DNA of 64,000 nucleotides, taken from Clostridium felsineum DSM 794. GTDB lineage: Bacteria; Bacillota; Clostridia; Clostridiales; Clostridiaceae. The DNA lies in contig NZ_CP096980.1 of the NCBI RefSeq assembly GCF_002006355.2, positions 1,488,001 to 1,552,000 on the forward strand, written 5' to 3'. Below are positions 16,822-25,711 of this stretch, piece after piece. The notes under the pieces were generated by a model. The model saw nothing but the letters and a program-made list of their open reading frames with translations, had not been told where the DNA came from and searched no databases. A program made the position numbers and the translations under genes. Positions within the stretch are counted from its first letter, which is position 1; the number at the start of each line of letters is the position of its first letter.

Positions 16822-18289
16822 AATTCTTTCTGTAAAATAACTTTCTATGGTAAGTTTTAAAAGACAAGATTGTCAAAAGTGACTTTCTATCTTGTTTTAA
16901 ATATACATTCTAAAAATATGTATGTCAAGAACGCCTTTAAAAACAGGCGTTTTTGGCATATTAAGCTTTTTATTCAGTAAGTCGTCCTTCATACATAATG
17001 GATAATTCACCGTACACTTTACCCCAATTTCTTAGTGGCAAACGCCATTTTTTTGTAGCTTCAAAAGTAGCAAGGTATAAAGCTTTTAAAAGTGATGTAT
17101 CGCTTGGAAATACAGTTCTTTGTCTATTTAATCTACGATATGTGCTGTTGAGACTTTCGATTGCATTTGTAGTATAAATAACTTTTCTTACATCAGCAGA
17201 GAACTTAAAAATAGGGCTAATAGCATCCCAATTTGATTTCCAGCTTTTCATTGAGTTAGGATAATGTTTTTCCCATTTTCCAGTGATTTCTTCTAATTGC
17301 TTATATGCAATTTCCTCAGAAGGTGCATGATATATAGTTTTTAAATCTTTTGCAAATTCTTTTTTATCTTTATCAGAAACATACTTTAATGTATTTCTTA
17401 CTTGATGAACTATACAACGTTGATATTCAGTATTTGGAAAAGCTACTGATATAGATTCCTTTATCCCTGTAAGACCATCTGCACAAAGGATAAGGATATC
17501 TTGAACACCTCTATTTTTTAATTCATTGAGAGCACTAAGCCAATATTTACTGCTTTCATTTTCTCCAATATTTATAGAAAGTACTTCTTTTCTGCCTTCA
17601 TTATTTATACCAAGAATAATGTAAGCTGCAAGCTTACGTATAACGTTATTTTCCCTTACGGAAAAATGAACTGCATCAATGAAAACAATTGGATATACTG
17701 TAGATAAAGGTCTATGTTGCCATGCTTCTATTTCAGGAAGAAGTTTATTGGTTATATTTGAAACCATTCCTTCACTAACTTCAAACCCATATATATCTTC
17801 AATTTGTTCTGAAATTTGTCTGGTACTTAATCCTTTAGCATACATAGAAATAATTTTTTCTTCTATACCAGAAATATCTTTCTGGTGTTTTTGTACTATT
17901 TTAGGTTCAAAAGAACTTTCTCTATCCTGTGGTACATCTATATTCATCTCACCATATTTGCTTCGAATTCTTTTTTGTTTTTTCCCATTTCTTGAGTTTG
18001 TAGTTTCGGCTCGTTCATATGGTTCATAGCCTAAATGCTCGTCCATTTCACCTTCAAGCATAGATTGAATAGTTCCACCTAATAGATCTTTTAAAGCTTC
18101 CTGAATATCCTCAGCTGACTGAATATCATACTCGTCTATAAGAGCTGATATAATATTTCTTTTTCCTTCATTCATTGGTTTTACCTTATAAATATCTTTT
18201 TTTCTTGCCATAATAAAAGGCCTCCTATGATTTTATTTTACCATAGAAAGCCTTATTATTTTTATTTACAGACTTTTCTTCACATGCTC
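16813..18289. mobile_element. IS256-family insertion sequence, 1477 bp
   Basis: The boundaries are set by the 9-bp direct repeat ATAAATAAG on both sides and by the rejoined nfi frame. The ends are imperfect inverted repeats: left begins AGAGTGTAAAATTC then TTTCTGTAAA, right (reversed) GAGCATGTGAAG then GTCTGTAAA. Both continue to CTTTCTATGGTAA. One intact transposase fills the element. The 9-bp duplication fits the 8-9 bp known for this family. Confidence 0.88.
16970..18211 (-). CDS. IS256-family (Mutator-type) transposase
   Basis: A 413-residue full-length DDE transposase of the IS256/Mutator group. The family signature is visible: FIDAVHFSVRE (first Asp), ILCADGLTGIKESI (second Asp), then YQRCIVHQVRN and the final Glu in VIYTTNAIESLNSTYRR. 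The N-terminal DNA-binding part includes GEMDEHLGYEPYER. A GGAGGCCTTTTATT site precedes ATG 18211. No frameshift or stop is seen, so it may be active. It lies antisense to the host nfi gene. Confidence 0.93.
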   Translation of the reverse strand: MARKKDIYKVKPMNEGKRNIISALIDEYDIQSAEDIQEALKDLLGGTIQSMLEGEMDEHLGYEPYERAETTNSRNGKKQKRIRSKYGEMNIDVPQDRESSFEPKIVQKHQKDISGIEEKIISMYAKGLSTRQISEQIEDIYGFEVSEGMVSNITNKLLPEIEAWQHRPLSTVYPIVFIDAVHFSVRENNVIRKLAAYIILGINNEGRKEVLSINIGENESSKYWLSALNELKNRGVQDILILCADGLTGIKESISVAFPNTEYQRCIVHQVRNTLKYVSDKDKKEFAKDLKTIYHAPSEEIAYKQLEEITGKWEKHYPNSMKSWKSNWDAISPIFKFSADVRKVIYTTNAIESLNSTYRRLNRQRTVFPSDTSLLKALYLATFEATKKWRLPLRNWGKVYGELSIMYEGRLTE

Positions 18290-18298
18290 ATAAATAAG
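18290..18298. repeat. right 9-bp target-site duplication of the IS
   Basis: ATAAATAAG, identical to 16804-16812. Confidence 0.85.
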
Positions 18299-18382
18299 CT
18301 TTTAAACAAGGAAAGCCACATTCCAATTCCAACAAGATTGGCCGATATAGAAACACATAAAATGAGAACCTTATATAAATAA
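18290..18382 (+). pseudogene. nfi: 3' remnant of endonuclease V
   Basis: After the right target duplication the frame continues as NKLLNKESHIPIPTRLADIE, then THKMRTLYK and stop. This is the usual C-terminus of bacterial endonuclease V (ESxxPIPTRLAD). It has no start of its own. Joined at ATAAATAAG to 16812 it restores a normal-length protein. Confidence 0.88.
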
Positions 18383-18474
18383 TTAATATATTGTATTTAT
18401 TATTGTAACATAGTTGTAACATTAATAAGTTAATATATAATCATAGTAATCAATAAAACAAATTATTAATATAG

Positions 18475-18514
18475 GCAGTCAGTTTGTTCCCCCTTACTGA
18501 CTGCATTTTTTATT
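18475..18514 (+). terminator. terminator downstream of the nfi remnant
   Basis: Stem GCAGTCAGT / ACTGACTGC followed by six T; probably the original nfi terminator. Confidence 0.75.
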
Positions 18515-18527
18515 TAAAAAAATAATA

Positions 18528-18561
18528 AAAGCAGCATTAATTCGAGAATTAATGCTGCTTT
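18528..18561. terminator. terminator for the coat-like gene pair
   Basis: Stem AAAGCAGCATTAATTC / GAATTAATGCTGCTTT with a 2-base loop, just past the stop at 18570 on the minus strand. Confidence 0.75.
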
Positions 18562-18569
18562 ACCATATC

Positions 18570-18851
18570 TTATCTTATATCTCTTGATAGATTAGTAGCG
18601 TCAGTTTTTACTTGTTGAACTTCGCTGTCTTGAGCATCTTTTGTAGGATACCAACCTTTTTGTTTCATAGCATCGAAAATTTTGTATTGTTCATCTTCGC
18701 TAGACTTTAAGTTATTTACTAAAACATTTCTTAAATTTTGACAAGAGGATTCAGTGATCCCTGTACTATAAGAAGATATTAAATGTTTTTCAGAAGATAA
18801 AAGATCCTCTGTTAAATCCTTTTCAGTCATCATATTCATTGTACTATTCAT
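18570..18851 (-). CDS. CotF-like spore coat protein
   Basis: A 93-residue protein resembling the coat F (ferritin-like helical) family of spore-former proteins: LTEKDLTEDLLSSEKHLISSY-type opening with variations, a central SCQNLRNVL helix, and the family ending MKQKGWYPTKDA. AAAAAGGAGG precedes ATG 18851. It lies 24 bases downstream of a second small coat-like gene and is probably cotranscribed. The name follows the family; in clostridia such proteins are late sporulation products. Confidence 0.75.
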   Translation of the reverse strand: MNSTMNMMTEKDLTEDLLSSEKHLISSYSTGITESSCQNLRNVLVNNLKSSEDEQYKIFDAMKQKGWYPTKDAQDSEVQQVKTDATNLSRDIR

Positions 18852-18875
18852 AATAAGCTGCCTCCTTTTTAATAA

Positions 18876-19085
18876 TTATTGGTGTGAGTCAAGATAAGAT
18901 TTTAAAGAATTAAAATTTTGTTTATGAACTTGGCATCCTGCATCGAATACAGCTTTTAATTGAGGATCAGTGCACATACTAGAATATTGATTGCATTTTT
19001 TGTTCATAAGGGCCTCAGCAGCTATATTGTCTTTTATTACTTTGAGATTGTTGCTTTCAATTTGTTTGCTTTGAGTATTCAACAT
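18876..19085 (-). CDS. small coat-like (ferritin-like) protein, 69 aa
   Basis: A helical 69-residue protein with the helix pattern AEALMNKKCNQYSSMCTD and a C-terminal VHKQNFNSLKSYLDSH, similar in shape to small CotF-like proteins that pair with them. The ribosome site TAGGAGGG precedes ATG 19085. It is the first gene of a two-gene unit with the CotF-like gene. Two cysteines are present. Function beyond a probable sporulation link is unknown. Confidence 0.65.
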   Translation of the reverse strand: MLNTQSKQIESNNLKVIKDNIAAEALMNKKCNQYSSMCTDPQLKAVFDAGCQVHKQNFNSLKSYLDSHQ

Positions 19086-19207
19086 GTTTAACCCTCCTAG
19101 TTTTGAATTTGATTATGCTTAGATTTTTTAAAACATAACCTCTGTTTGTACTACGAGAGTTATTATTAACATTTGTAAATTAAATTATGTATTCAAAAAA
19201 ACAAAAA

Positions 19208-19237
19208 ATAAAAAAGCCGCCTTATAAGTAAGACAGC
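19208..19237 (-). terminator. terminator after the STAS-like gene
   Basis: On the minus strand, GCTGTCTTA / TAAGGCGGC (with G-T pairs) is followed by six T. Confidence 0.65.
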
Positions 19238-19249
19238 AAGGAAAGGAAA

Positions 19250-19528
19250 TTAAGAAGAAACAGTAGTGCCTTTTATTACTCTATTGTAATCATTCATATT
19301 TGCCAAATTTTTAACTTTGATGTGATCTGATATATAATTTCTGTCGTTGCTATATAACAGTTCTGAAAATAAGTTGTAAAAGAATGTTGTGGGAACATTG
19401 CCTAAACCTGCAAAATCTAAAGTTACATTTTCACCTTTGTTCTTTAGAATGTGGTATCTTAGCACAACTGCATCCTGACAAGAGAATTTATCACCTAACA
19501 TATTTTTAACATTTATTGTTTTTTCCAT
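19250..19528 (-). CDS. STAS-like domain protein (DUF4325-type)
   Basis: A 92-residue protein with the pattern of the DUF4325 STAS-like family: an FSCQDAVVLR helix, ENVTLDFAGLGNVPTTFFYNLF (strand then helix, as in anti-sigma antagonists), and a basic C-terminus. Such proteins are often found near histidine-kinase-like ATPases, but none is adjacent here. ATAAAGGAGGG precedes ATG 19528. The role is not known. Confidence 0.6.
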   Translation of the reverse strand: MEKTINVKNMLGDKFSCQDAVVLRYHILKNKGENVTLDFAGLGNVPTTFFYNLFSELLYSNDRNYISDHIKVKNLANMNDYNRVIKGTTVSS

Positions 19529-19894
19529 AAATAAGACCCTCCTTTATAGAAACTATTTATCATTTATCTTATGTGTCTATTATATAACAGTTTTTTGTAC
19601 TTGTCAAACTTTTAACAAAGAAATAACAAAAAAATTTATGTACAAACTGAGGTCAAAGCATGTTTTATAGATTATTAAGGAAACTAAGTTGCTTTAAAAA
19701 GGAAACTAAGTTGCTTTAAATTGGTAGTAATAGCTTGATTTATTTCATTATATAGTCTAAAATTGCTATAGGAAATAAATATAGGATATCTATAAAGTTA
19801 AAGGTAATTTTTAAGTGTTTATAATTTAACATATGTATAAAAAGTATAAAAATAGAGAACCTATATCAATAAAAAATATGGAGGATTATAACTT
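19529..19894. other. intergenic region upstream of pgi
   Basis: This 366-bp AT-rich gap holds the 22-bp tandem repeat at 19677 and presumably the pgi promoter. No gene or known riboswitch is seen. Confidence 0.5.
19677..19720. repeat. 22-bp perfect tandem duplication
   Basis: Two head-to-tail copies of a unit starting AAGGAAACTAAG and ending TTGCTTTAAA (19677-19698 and 19699-19720). They lie about 175 bp upstream of pgi. Confidence 0.9.
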
Positions 19895-21247
19895 ATGTCA
19901 GAGTGTTTTAATTTAGAATTAAAAAATACAAAACCATACCTTCAAGATGAAGAATTGAAAAATTTGAAACCAGCAGTAGAAGCAGCGCATCAAATGGTAC
20001 ATAATAAAACAGGTGCAGGTAATGACTTTTTAGGTTGGGTAGATTTACCTGTAGATTATGATAAAGATGAATTTGAAAGAATAAAAAAAGCAGCTCAAAA
20101 AATAAAAAATAATACAGATGTATTTATAGTAATAGGAATTGGCGGATCATACTTAGGGGCAAGAGCAGCTGTAGAGATGCTTTCGCATTCATTTAGTTCT
20201 AGTGTTTCTAAAGATGTAAGAAAAAGTCCTGAGATATTATTCTGCGGTAACAACATAAGTTCAACTTATATGGCCGATTTACTTGAAGCTATAGAAGGAA
20301 AAGATGTATCTGTTAATGTAATATCAAAGTCAGGAACAACAACTGAACCTGCAATTGCTTTTAGAATATTTAAAGAATTATTAGAAAAGAAATATGGAAA
20401 AGAAGAAGCTAAAAATAGAATATTTGCAACAACAGATGCTAAAAAAGGAGCACTAAAAACTTTATCAGATAATGAAGGTTATGAAACTTTTGTAGTACCT
20501 GATGATGTTGGTGGAAGATATTCAGTATTAACAGCTGTTGGACTTTTACCTATAGCTGTTGCTGGAATAGATATAGATGAAATGATGAAAGGTGCAGCTA
20601 AAGCTAGAGAAGTATACTCAGAACCTGATCTTGAGAAAAATGAAGCTTATCAGTATGCAGCAGCTAGAAGTGCACTTTATAACAAAGGTAAGTCTATTGA
20701 GATGGTAGTTAACTTTGAACCTTCTCTTCATTATTTTGGTGAATGGTGGAAGCAGCTATTTGGAGAAAGTGAAGGAAAAGATGGTAAAGGATTATTCCCA
20801 GCAGCAGGAGATTTTTCAACAGACTTACATTCAATGGGACAATATATCCAAGAGGGAAGAAGGCAATTAATAGAAACATTTATTAATGTAGTAAATCCTA
20901 AGAAAGAAGTTATAATAGAAAAAGATGCTGATGATCTTGATGGATTAAACTTTGTAGCTGGAAAGACTATGGATTTTGTTAATAAACAAGCATTTTTAGG
21001 AACTGTATTAGCACATCATGATGGTGGAGTTCCTGTTATGGTGGTAAATATTCCTGAACTTTCAGCTTACTATTTTGGATATATGGTTTATTTTTTTGAG
21101 AAGGCATGTAGCATAAGCGGATACTTATTAGGAGTTAATCCATTTAACCAACCAGGAGTTGAAGCATACAAGAAAAATATGTTTGCTCTTTTGGGAAAAC
21201 CAGGATATGAAGATATGGCTGAAGAATTAAAAAACAAATTGAAGTAA
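19895..21247 (+). CDS. pgi: glucose-6-phosphate isomerase
   Basis: A 450-residue phosphoglucose isomerase interconverting glucose 6-phosphate and fructose 6-phosphate in glycolysis. Signature segments are present: VIGIGGSYLGARAAVEML, NVISKSGTTTEPAIAFR (phosphate-binding SKSGTT), GGRYSVLTAVGLLP, and the catalytic Glu in GESEGKDGKGLFP. A TATGGAGGATT ribosome site precedes ATG 19895. It is monocistronic with its own terminator and sits among starch-degrading genes, feeding their products to glycolysis. Confidence 0.96.
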   Translation: MSECFNLELKNTKPYLQDEELKNLKPAVEAAHQMVHNKTGAGNDFLGWVDLPVDYDKDEFERIKKAAQKIKNNTDVFIVIGIGGSYLGARAAVEMLSHSFSSSVSKDVRKSPEILFCGNNISSTYMADLLEAIEGKDVSVNVISKSGTTTEPAIAFRIFKELLEKKYGKEEAKNRIFATTDAKKGALKTLSDNEGYETFVVPDDVGGRYSVLTAVGLLPIAVAGIDIDEMMKGAAKAREVYSEPDLEKNEAYQYAAARSALYNKGKSIEMVVNFEPSLHYFGEWWKQLFGESEGKDGKGLFPAAGDFSTDLHSMGQYIQEGRRQLIETFINVVNPKKEVIIEKDADDLDGLNFVAGKTMDFVNKQAFLGTVLAHHDGGVPVMVVNIPELSAYYFGYMVYFFEKACSISGYLLGVNPFNQPGVEAYKKNMFALLGKPGYEDMAEELKNKLK

Positions 21248-21249
21248 TA

Positions 21250-21277
21250 AAAAAGGAGCTAAAAGCTCCTTTTTTTA
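21250..21277. terminator. terminator between pgi and pullulanase
   Basis: Stem AAAAAGGAGCT / AGCTCCTTTTT, 3 bases after the pgi stop, reaching into the end of the convergent pullulanase gene. Confidence 0.88.
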
Positions 21278-23431
21278 TATTATATAGAAGAAAATATCTT
21301 CATTGTTTTTATAAAGAACATTTACACTTAAAGGCTCACAAACATAGGAATCACTTACTTCTTTGATTTTTTCATTTCCAGCATTATTCTTATCAATACA
21401 TAAATTCCAGGTTCCGCTTAAAGGAACGGTTATATTTGAGTTATTTGCGTTGTAGATTATCATTATATCTTTAAAGACATCATTATTTGCATTGTTTTTA
21501 AGAATATATCCAACAGCATTTTTAGGAAGTGATAATGGTTGTAAATGTTTTTTGAAACTTTCTGAAGATGTAAATCTAAAAGCTGAGTGCTTTTTTCTAA
21601 AGTCTATAAGATTCTTAACATAATTTACAAGAGATATATTTTTATCCCTAAGCTCCCAATCTATCCAATTTATTTCTTTAGGAGAGTTATAACTGTTCTC
21701 AACTCCAAATTTAGTCCTGGCAAATTCTACACCGCAGTGAAGGAAGGGGATACCCTGAGAGGTTAATAGTATGCCCAGTGCTAATTTTATTCTGCTTATA
21801 CGTGTAGTTTCATCATCAGAGGGTTTTGAAGCAAGTAATCTATCATATAGCGTACTATTATCATGACAAGTTACATAGTTTACTGACTGTAAAGGTGATA
21901 GAAAAATCTTTCTGTATTCGTCTAAATCAAATGAACAAGCTAGGGAAGTGAATAAGATTCTATTTTCTAGTTCTGGCTTTCCACTAATAAAACCAATATC
22001 TGTTGATGAAAATACATTACCTTTTAAGGCATCACGTATAACATCATTAAAGAAAGCTACATTAGGCATTTTAGAACAATTTGCAATAGTTGCCTTTTTA
22101 GAACTTGGCAAATTAGTAGACAAATCCCATCCTTCACCGTACATCATTATATTTTTGTCTATATCATCAAGTTCTTCACGTAATTTATTCATGGTATCGA
22201 TATCGTGAATACCCATAAGATCAAATCTGAAGCCATCTATATGATATTCGTGTGCCCAATATTTAACTGAGTCTAATATAAATTTTCTAAACATGTAATG
22301 CTCAGATGCAGTATCGTTACCACAGCCTGTTCCATTTGAAAAGGAATTATCATCATTACGTCTTAAATAGTATTCAGGAAAAAGTTTTTCGAAATTATTT
22401 TCTTTTGCATTCCATAAATGATTAAATACCACATCTAGATTTACACATATTCCATTTTCATGTAATTCTTTTATAAGAGATTTTAACTCGTATATTCTGG
22501 TTTTTGGGTCATATGGATTTGTGGAATAAAGACCTTCTGGTACATTGTAATTTTGAGGATCATATCCCCAATTATAGGTAGTTGGGTTAGCTTCATCTAC
22601 GCTTTCGTAAGAAAAATCATATATTGGCATAATTTGAACGTGAGTTATACCTAGTTCCTTTAAATATTTTATTCCTGTAGGGAAATTATTTTTAGTCACA
22701 GCGTTTTCTTCTGTTAAGCCGATAAACTTTCCTTTGTTAAGAATTCCACTATTTGGATTTAATGAAATATCATTAATACTAAGTTCGTATATTACAGCAT
22801 CAGTAAAATGTTTAATGTTTTTTGGTTTGGAATCTTTTTTCCAATTAGGAGGGTTTGTGCTGTTAAGGTCTAGTATAGCTCCTCGTAATCCATTTACACC
22901 AACAGCCTTTGCATAAGGATCAACTACTTCTAATGTTTCGTTATATCTTGTGACTCTATAATTATAACAAAAGCCCTTAAAATCTCCGTTTAAGATTAAA
23001 GTCCATAGTCCATTTTCTTCTTTCATTGGTATAATTTCATCGGGTTTCTCTGAATTTGTATTTGGTAGGTATAGTAATAAATCCATTTTAGATGCGCAAG
23101 GAGACCATACTTTGAAGGTAGTTTTATCTTTTGTGTATGATATTCCTAGTTTTCCGTTATATGCATAAATGTCGTTAAATTCTTTGGTTGAGAATAGTTT
23201 GTAAAAGCTGCACTTTAAAGTAGCGTCATCATAGGAAACGTAATAATTTTTCTTAATATCAATATCATCAATGGTGAGCCATACTGTATCATCTGAATAG
23301 CTATATTCCTTAATTCTAACCTCCCCATCATCATTTCTAACATAAATTTTTGATAAAAGAAAACTATAAAAATCATCAATTCTAAATTCTATTTTATTAA
23401 AATGAACAATAGAAGCATTGTATATAAACAT
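21275..23431 (-). CDS. pulA: type I pullulanase
   Basis: A 718-residue GH13 debranching enzyme cutting alpha-1,6 bonds of pullulan, glycogen or amylopectin. An N-terminal CBM48-like domain (KTTFKVWSPCASKMDLLLY) is followed by the type I signature YNWGYDPQNYNVPEGLYS. Catalytic regions are VVFNHLW, GFRFDLMGI (nucleophile Asp), MYGEGWD (Glu) and VTCHDN (Asp). ATG 23431 has GTGGAGGAAATC upstream. There is no signal peptide, so it acts on imported dextrins or internal glycogen, together with the amylase at 10959 and maltose phosphorylase. Confidence 0.93.
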   Translation of the reverse strand: MFIYNASIVHFNKIEFRIDDFYSFLLSKIYVRNDDGEVRIKEYSYSDDTVWLTIDDIDIKKNYYVSYDDATLKCSFYKLFSTKEFNDIYAYNGKLGISYTKDKTTFKVWSPCASKMDLLLYLPNTNSEKPDEIIPMKEENGLWTLILNGDFKGFCYNYRVTRYNETLEVVDPYAKAVGVNGLRGAILDLNSTNPPNWKKDSKPKNIKHFTDAVIYELSINDISLNPNSGILNKGKFIGLTEENAVTKNNFPTGIKYLKELGITHVQIMPIYDFSYESVDEANPTTYNWGYDPQNYNVPEGLYSTNPYDPKTRIYELKSLIKELHENGICVNLDVVFNHLWNAKENNFEKLFPEYYLRRNDDNSFSNGTGCGNDTASEHYMFRKFILDSVKYWAHEYHIDGFRFDLMGIHDIDTMNKLREELDDIDKNIMMYGEGWDLSTNLPSSKKATIANCSKMPNVAFFNDVIRDALKGNVFSSTDIGFISGKPELENRILFTSLACSFDLDEYRKIFLSPLQSVNYVTCHDNSTLYDRLLASKPSDDETTRISRIKLALGILLTSQGIPFLHCGVEFARTKFGVENSYNSPKEINWIDWELRDKNISLVNYVKNLIDFRKKHSAFRFTSSESFKKHLQPLSLPKNAVGYILKNNANNDVFKDIMIIYNANNSNITVPLSGTWNLCIDKNNAGNEKIKEVSDSYVCEPLSVNVLYKNNEDIFFYII

Positions 23432-23649
23432 GATTTCCTCCACAAAATAAGTTTTATAGTTATTAAATTATATGAGTATTTTAAATTTAATGAAAATTTA
23501 GAAATTGCATAGATGATATATATTATATAATAAAAAAAACAAAATAAAAAGTAAATATTCATATAACATTTTTTGGAAAAGTAGTATAATATAGATAAAA
23601 CACTTTAAGGTCTGAGTGTGCTTACATTAAATATTCAGGGGATGATTTT

Positions 23650-25650
23650 ATGAGCGATTTTTATATTGAATTTGATAAAGAAAGCCCACAAAAAAAGGAT
23701 CAGAAGATAAATATATGTATAAAAGGAAATGAAAAAAGTAAATTTGTATATAAGTTTATTGAAGGGTTTCATGGGAAATGGTCAATAATTAAGGATTTTT
23801 CTTCCGATAGGGAGGTTTTATGGCAACCTAAGGAAGAGGGTATTTATACTATTATGGTTCAAATTGCTAAGGATAATTTAGGAGCTTTTGAATTTGTTCT
23901 TAGAGAAGATTTTGTTATAGGAGATGTAGATAAAAATCTTATAAAGGCTCTTATTATAGATAAAAAAAGTCTTGTGATAGGTGAAAAAATAAACGCTAAG
24001 CTAGATAGTGTGGTTTCAGAAAATGTACTTTATAGATATTATATAAAAAATGGTTTGGAAACAAATATTCTGAGAGATTATAGTTGTAAAAGTGATATAT
24101 CTTGGACAGTTACGGATTCTGGAAAGTATACCCTTGTTGGAGAGTGCAAAAGGGTCAACTCGCTTAATGAATTTGATTCTAAAAAAGAAGTTGAATATGA
24201 AGTTAAGGCTATAAAAAAAGTTCAGATAAGGGATTTTAAATGTTTAAATGATGAACTTTATTGTGAATCGGAAATTGTTTTTGAGGTTGACGCAGTGCAT
24301 GAAGATAATAGAATGATCTTATACAAGTTCGAAAAAATAGACTCTAATGGTAATTCTGAGTGTGTTCAAGATTATTCCACCAGAAAAATATTAAGTTATG
24401 TTGAAAAAGGCTATGGTGATTTTAAGATATTATGTTTTGTTAAGGATATGTACTCTCAAAATAAATTTGATGATAGGGCAGTGATAAATTATAGTGTCAA
24501 AAAATACAAAGAAGTACAAATAAAAAGCTTTACTACAGATTTAAGTTCTCCACAGCTTGCAAATACTAATATACAACTTAAGGCTTTAGCTAATGGAGGA
24601 AGAAAGCTCGTATATAGATATATTATAGAAGGAAGTAAAAAGGAAGATAGTGGATATATATATGAAGATAGCTATCTATGGAATGAGAAGATACCAGGGG
24701 AGTATACCATTACACTTATGGTAAGGGATGAGTCTTCAAAAGAAAAATATGAGGATACTAGAACAATAAACTTTATAATAGATAAAATAAAAAGACCGGC
24801 TGTAAAAATGAAAAATGTAATAATAGATAAAGATAAGGACATTATTAAGGGAGAAACTATAAAAATTAAAATAGCTGCAGAAGGTGGGTTGGATTTAAGA
24901 TATGGCTTTGATGTGGAGAAAAACGGAATTAAAATTCAGAAAATAACATATGGGAATCTTAGTACTATAAGATTTAAATTTAATATACCAGGTGTTTACA
25001 AAATAAATGCATATGTTAAAGACAAATATTCGGAAAAAGAATATGATGCACATGATGAAGTATACATAAATGTTTTTGATTATATGCCTGCTAAAATAGA
25101 ATACGTGCTTATAAATAACAATAATTACTATATGGTTGGAAATGAAATAGAAACTAATACTATATTGAAAAATACTAGAAATATGATTCTTAGATATATA
25201 CTTAAAATGGAGGGTAGAACTGTTCAGGATACAGGGTACATAGCCTCTGATAAGTATAGTTTTGTTCCAAAGTGTGCTGGAAAATATGAAATTACTGTGT
25301 TTGCAAAGAATGTAAAAAGCGATGATGTATGTGATTCGAAGAAAATAGTAAGTATACTTGTACATGATGTGCTCCCCATAACAGATACAAAAATATCATG
25401 TGATAACAAGAAGGCTAAAATCAATGAAACTGTTACTTTCAATGTAGAATGTAACGGGGGTAAGGATATATTATATGAATTTTATTTAATGGAAAATGGA
25501 GAATGGAAATTGATGCAAAAATATAGTAGGAAGAATTTTTATTCATTTATGATATTTAATGAGGGAATTTACAAAGTTTTAGTGCTTTGCAAAAGTCAAT
25601 TTAGTATTTCTTCTTATGAAGATTATGATATAATAAAATTAAAGGTTTAA
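23650..25650 (+). CDS. tandem triple-tyrosine (Y_Y_Y-type) domain protein
   Basis: A 666-residue protein made of about seven repeats of roughly 90-95 residues, each an immunoglobulin-like beta unit. A typical repeat has a KxxYRYII-type strand, a W(x)P or W turn, GxYxI and VKDxxSxxxYD, as in KLVYRYIIEGS, GEYTITLMVRDESS and YEDTRTINFII. This matches the triple-tyrosine (Y_Y_Y) domain found at the C-terminus of sensor proteins and in clostridial surface proteins. No signal peptide is visible. It is followed 61 bp later by a lytic transglycosylase gene that also lacks a signal peptide. A ligand-binding or structural role in the envelope is plausible. Confidence 0.7.
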   Translation: MSDFYIEFDKESPQKKDQKINICIKGNEKSKFVYKFIEGFHGKWSIIKDFSSDREVLWQPKEEGIYTIMVQIAKDNLGAFEFVLREDFVIGDVDKNLIKALIIDKKSLVIGEKINAKLDSVVSENVLYRYYIKNGLETNILRDYSCKSDISWTVTDSGKYTLVGECKRVNSLNEFDSKKEVEYEVKAIKKVQIRDFKCLNDELYCESEIVFEVDAVHEDNRMILYKFEKIDSNGNSECVQDYSTRKILSYVEKGYGDFKILCFVKDMYSQNKFDDRAVINYSVKKYKEVQIKSFTTDLSSPQLANTNIQLKALANGGRKLVYRYIIEGSKKEDSGYIYEDSYLWNEKIPGEYTITLMVRDESSKEKYEDTRTINFIIDKIKRPAVKMKNVIIDKDKDIIKGETIKIKIAAEGGLDLRYGFDVEKNGIKIQKITYGNLSTIRFKFNIPGVYKINAYVKDKYSEKEYDAHDEVYINVFDYMPAKIEYVLINNNNYYMVGNEIETNTILKNTRNMILRYILKMEGRTVQDTGYIASDKYSFVPKCAGKYEITVFAKNVKSDDVCDSKKIVSILVHDVLPITDTKISCDNKKAKINETVTFNVECNGGKDILYEFYLMENGEWKLMQKYSRKNFYSFMIFNEGIYKVLVLCKSQFSISSYEDYDIIKLKV

Positions 25651-25711
25651 AGTATGGTATTGATTATTACGATAATTATTAAAGGTTAAAAATTATGTGA
25701 GAGGTGATATT

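Noticed and set aside
24895..25442. Long minus-strand frames under the tyrosine-repeat gene
   Set aside because: They lack ribosome sites, are rich in rare aromatic runs, and lie fully opposite a clear coding frame.
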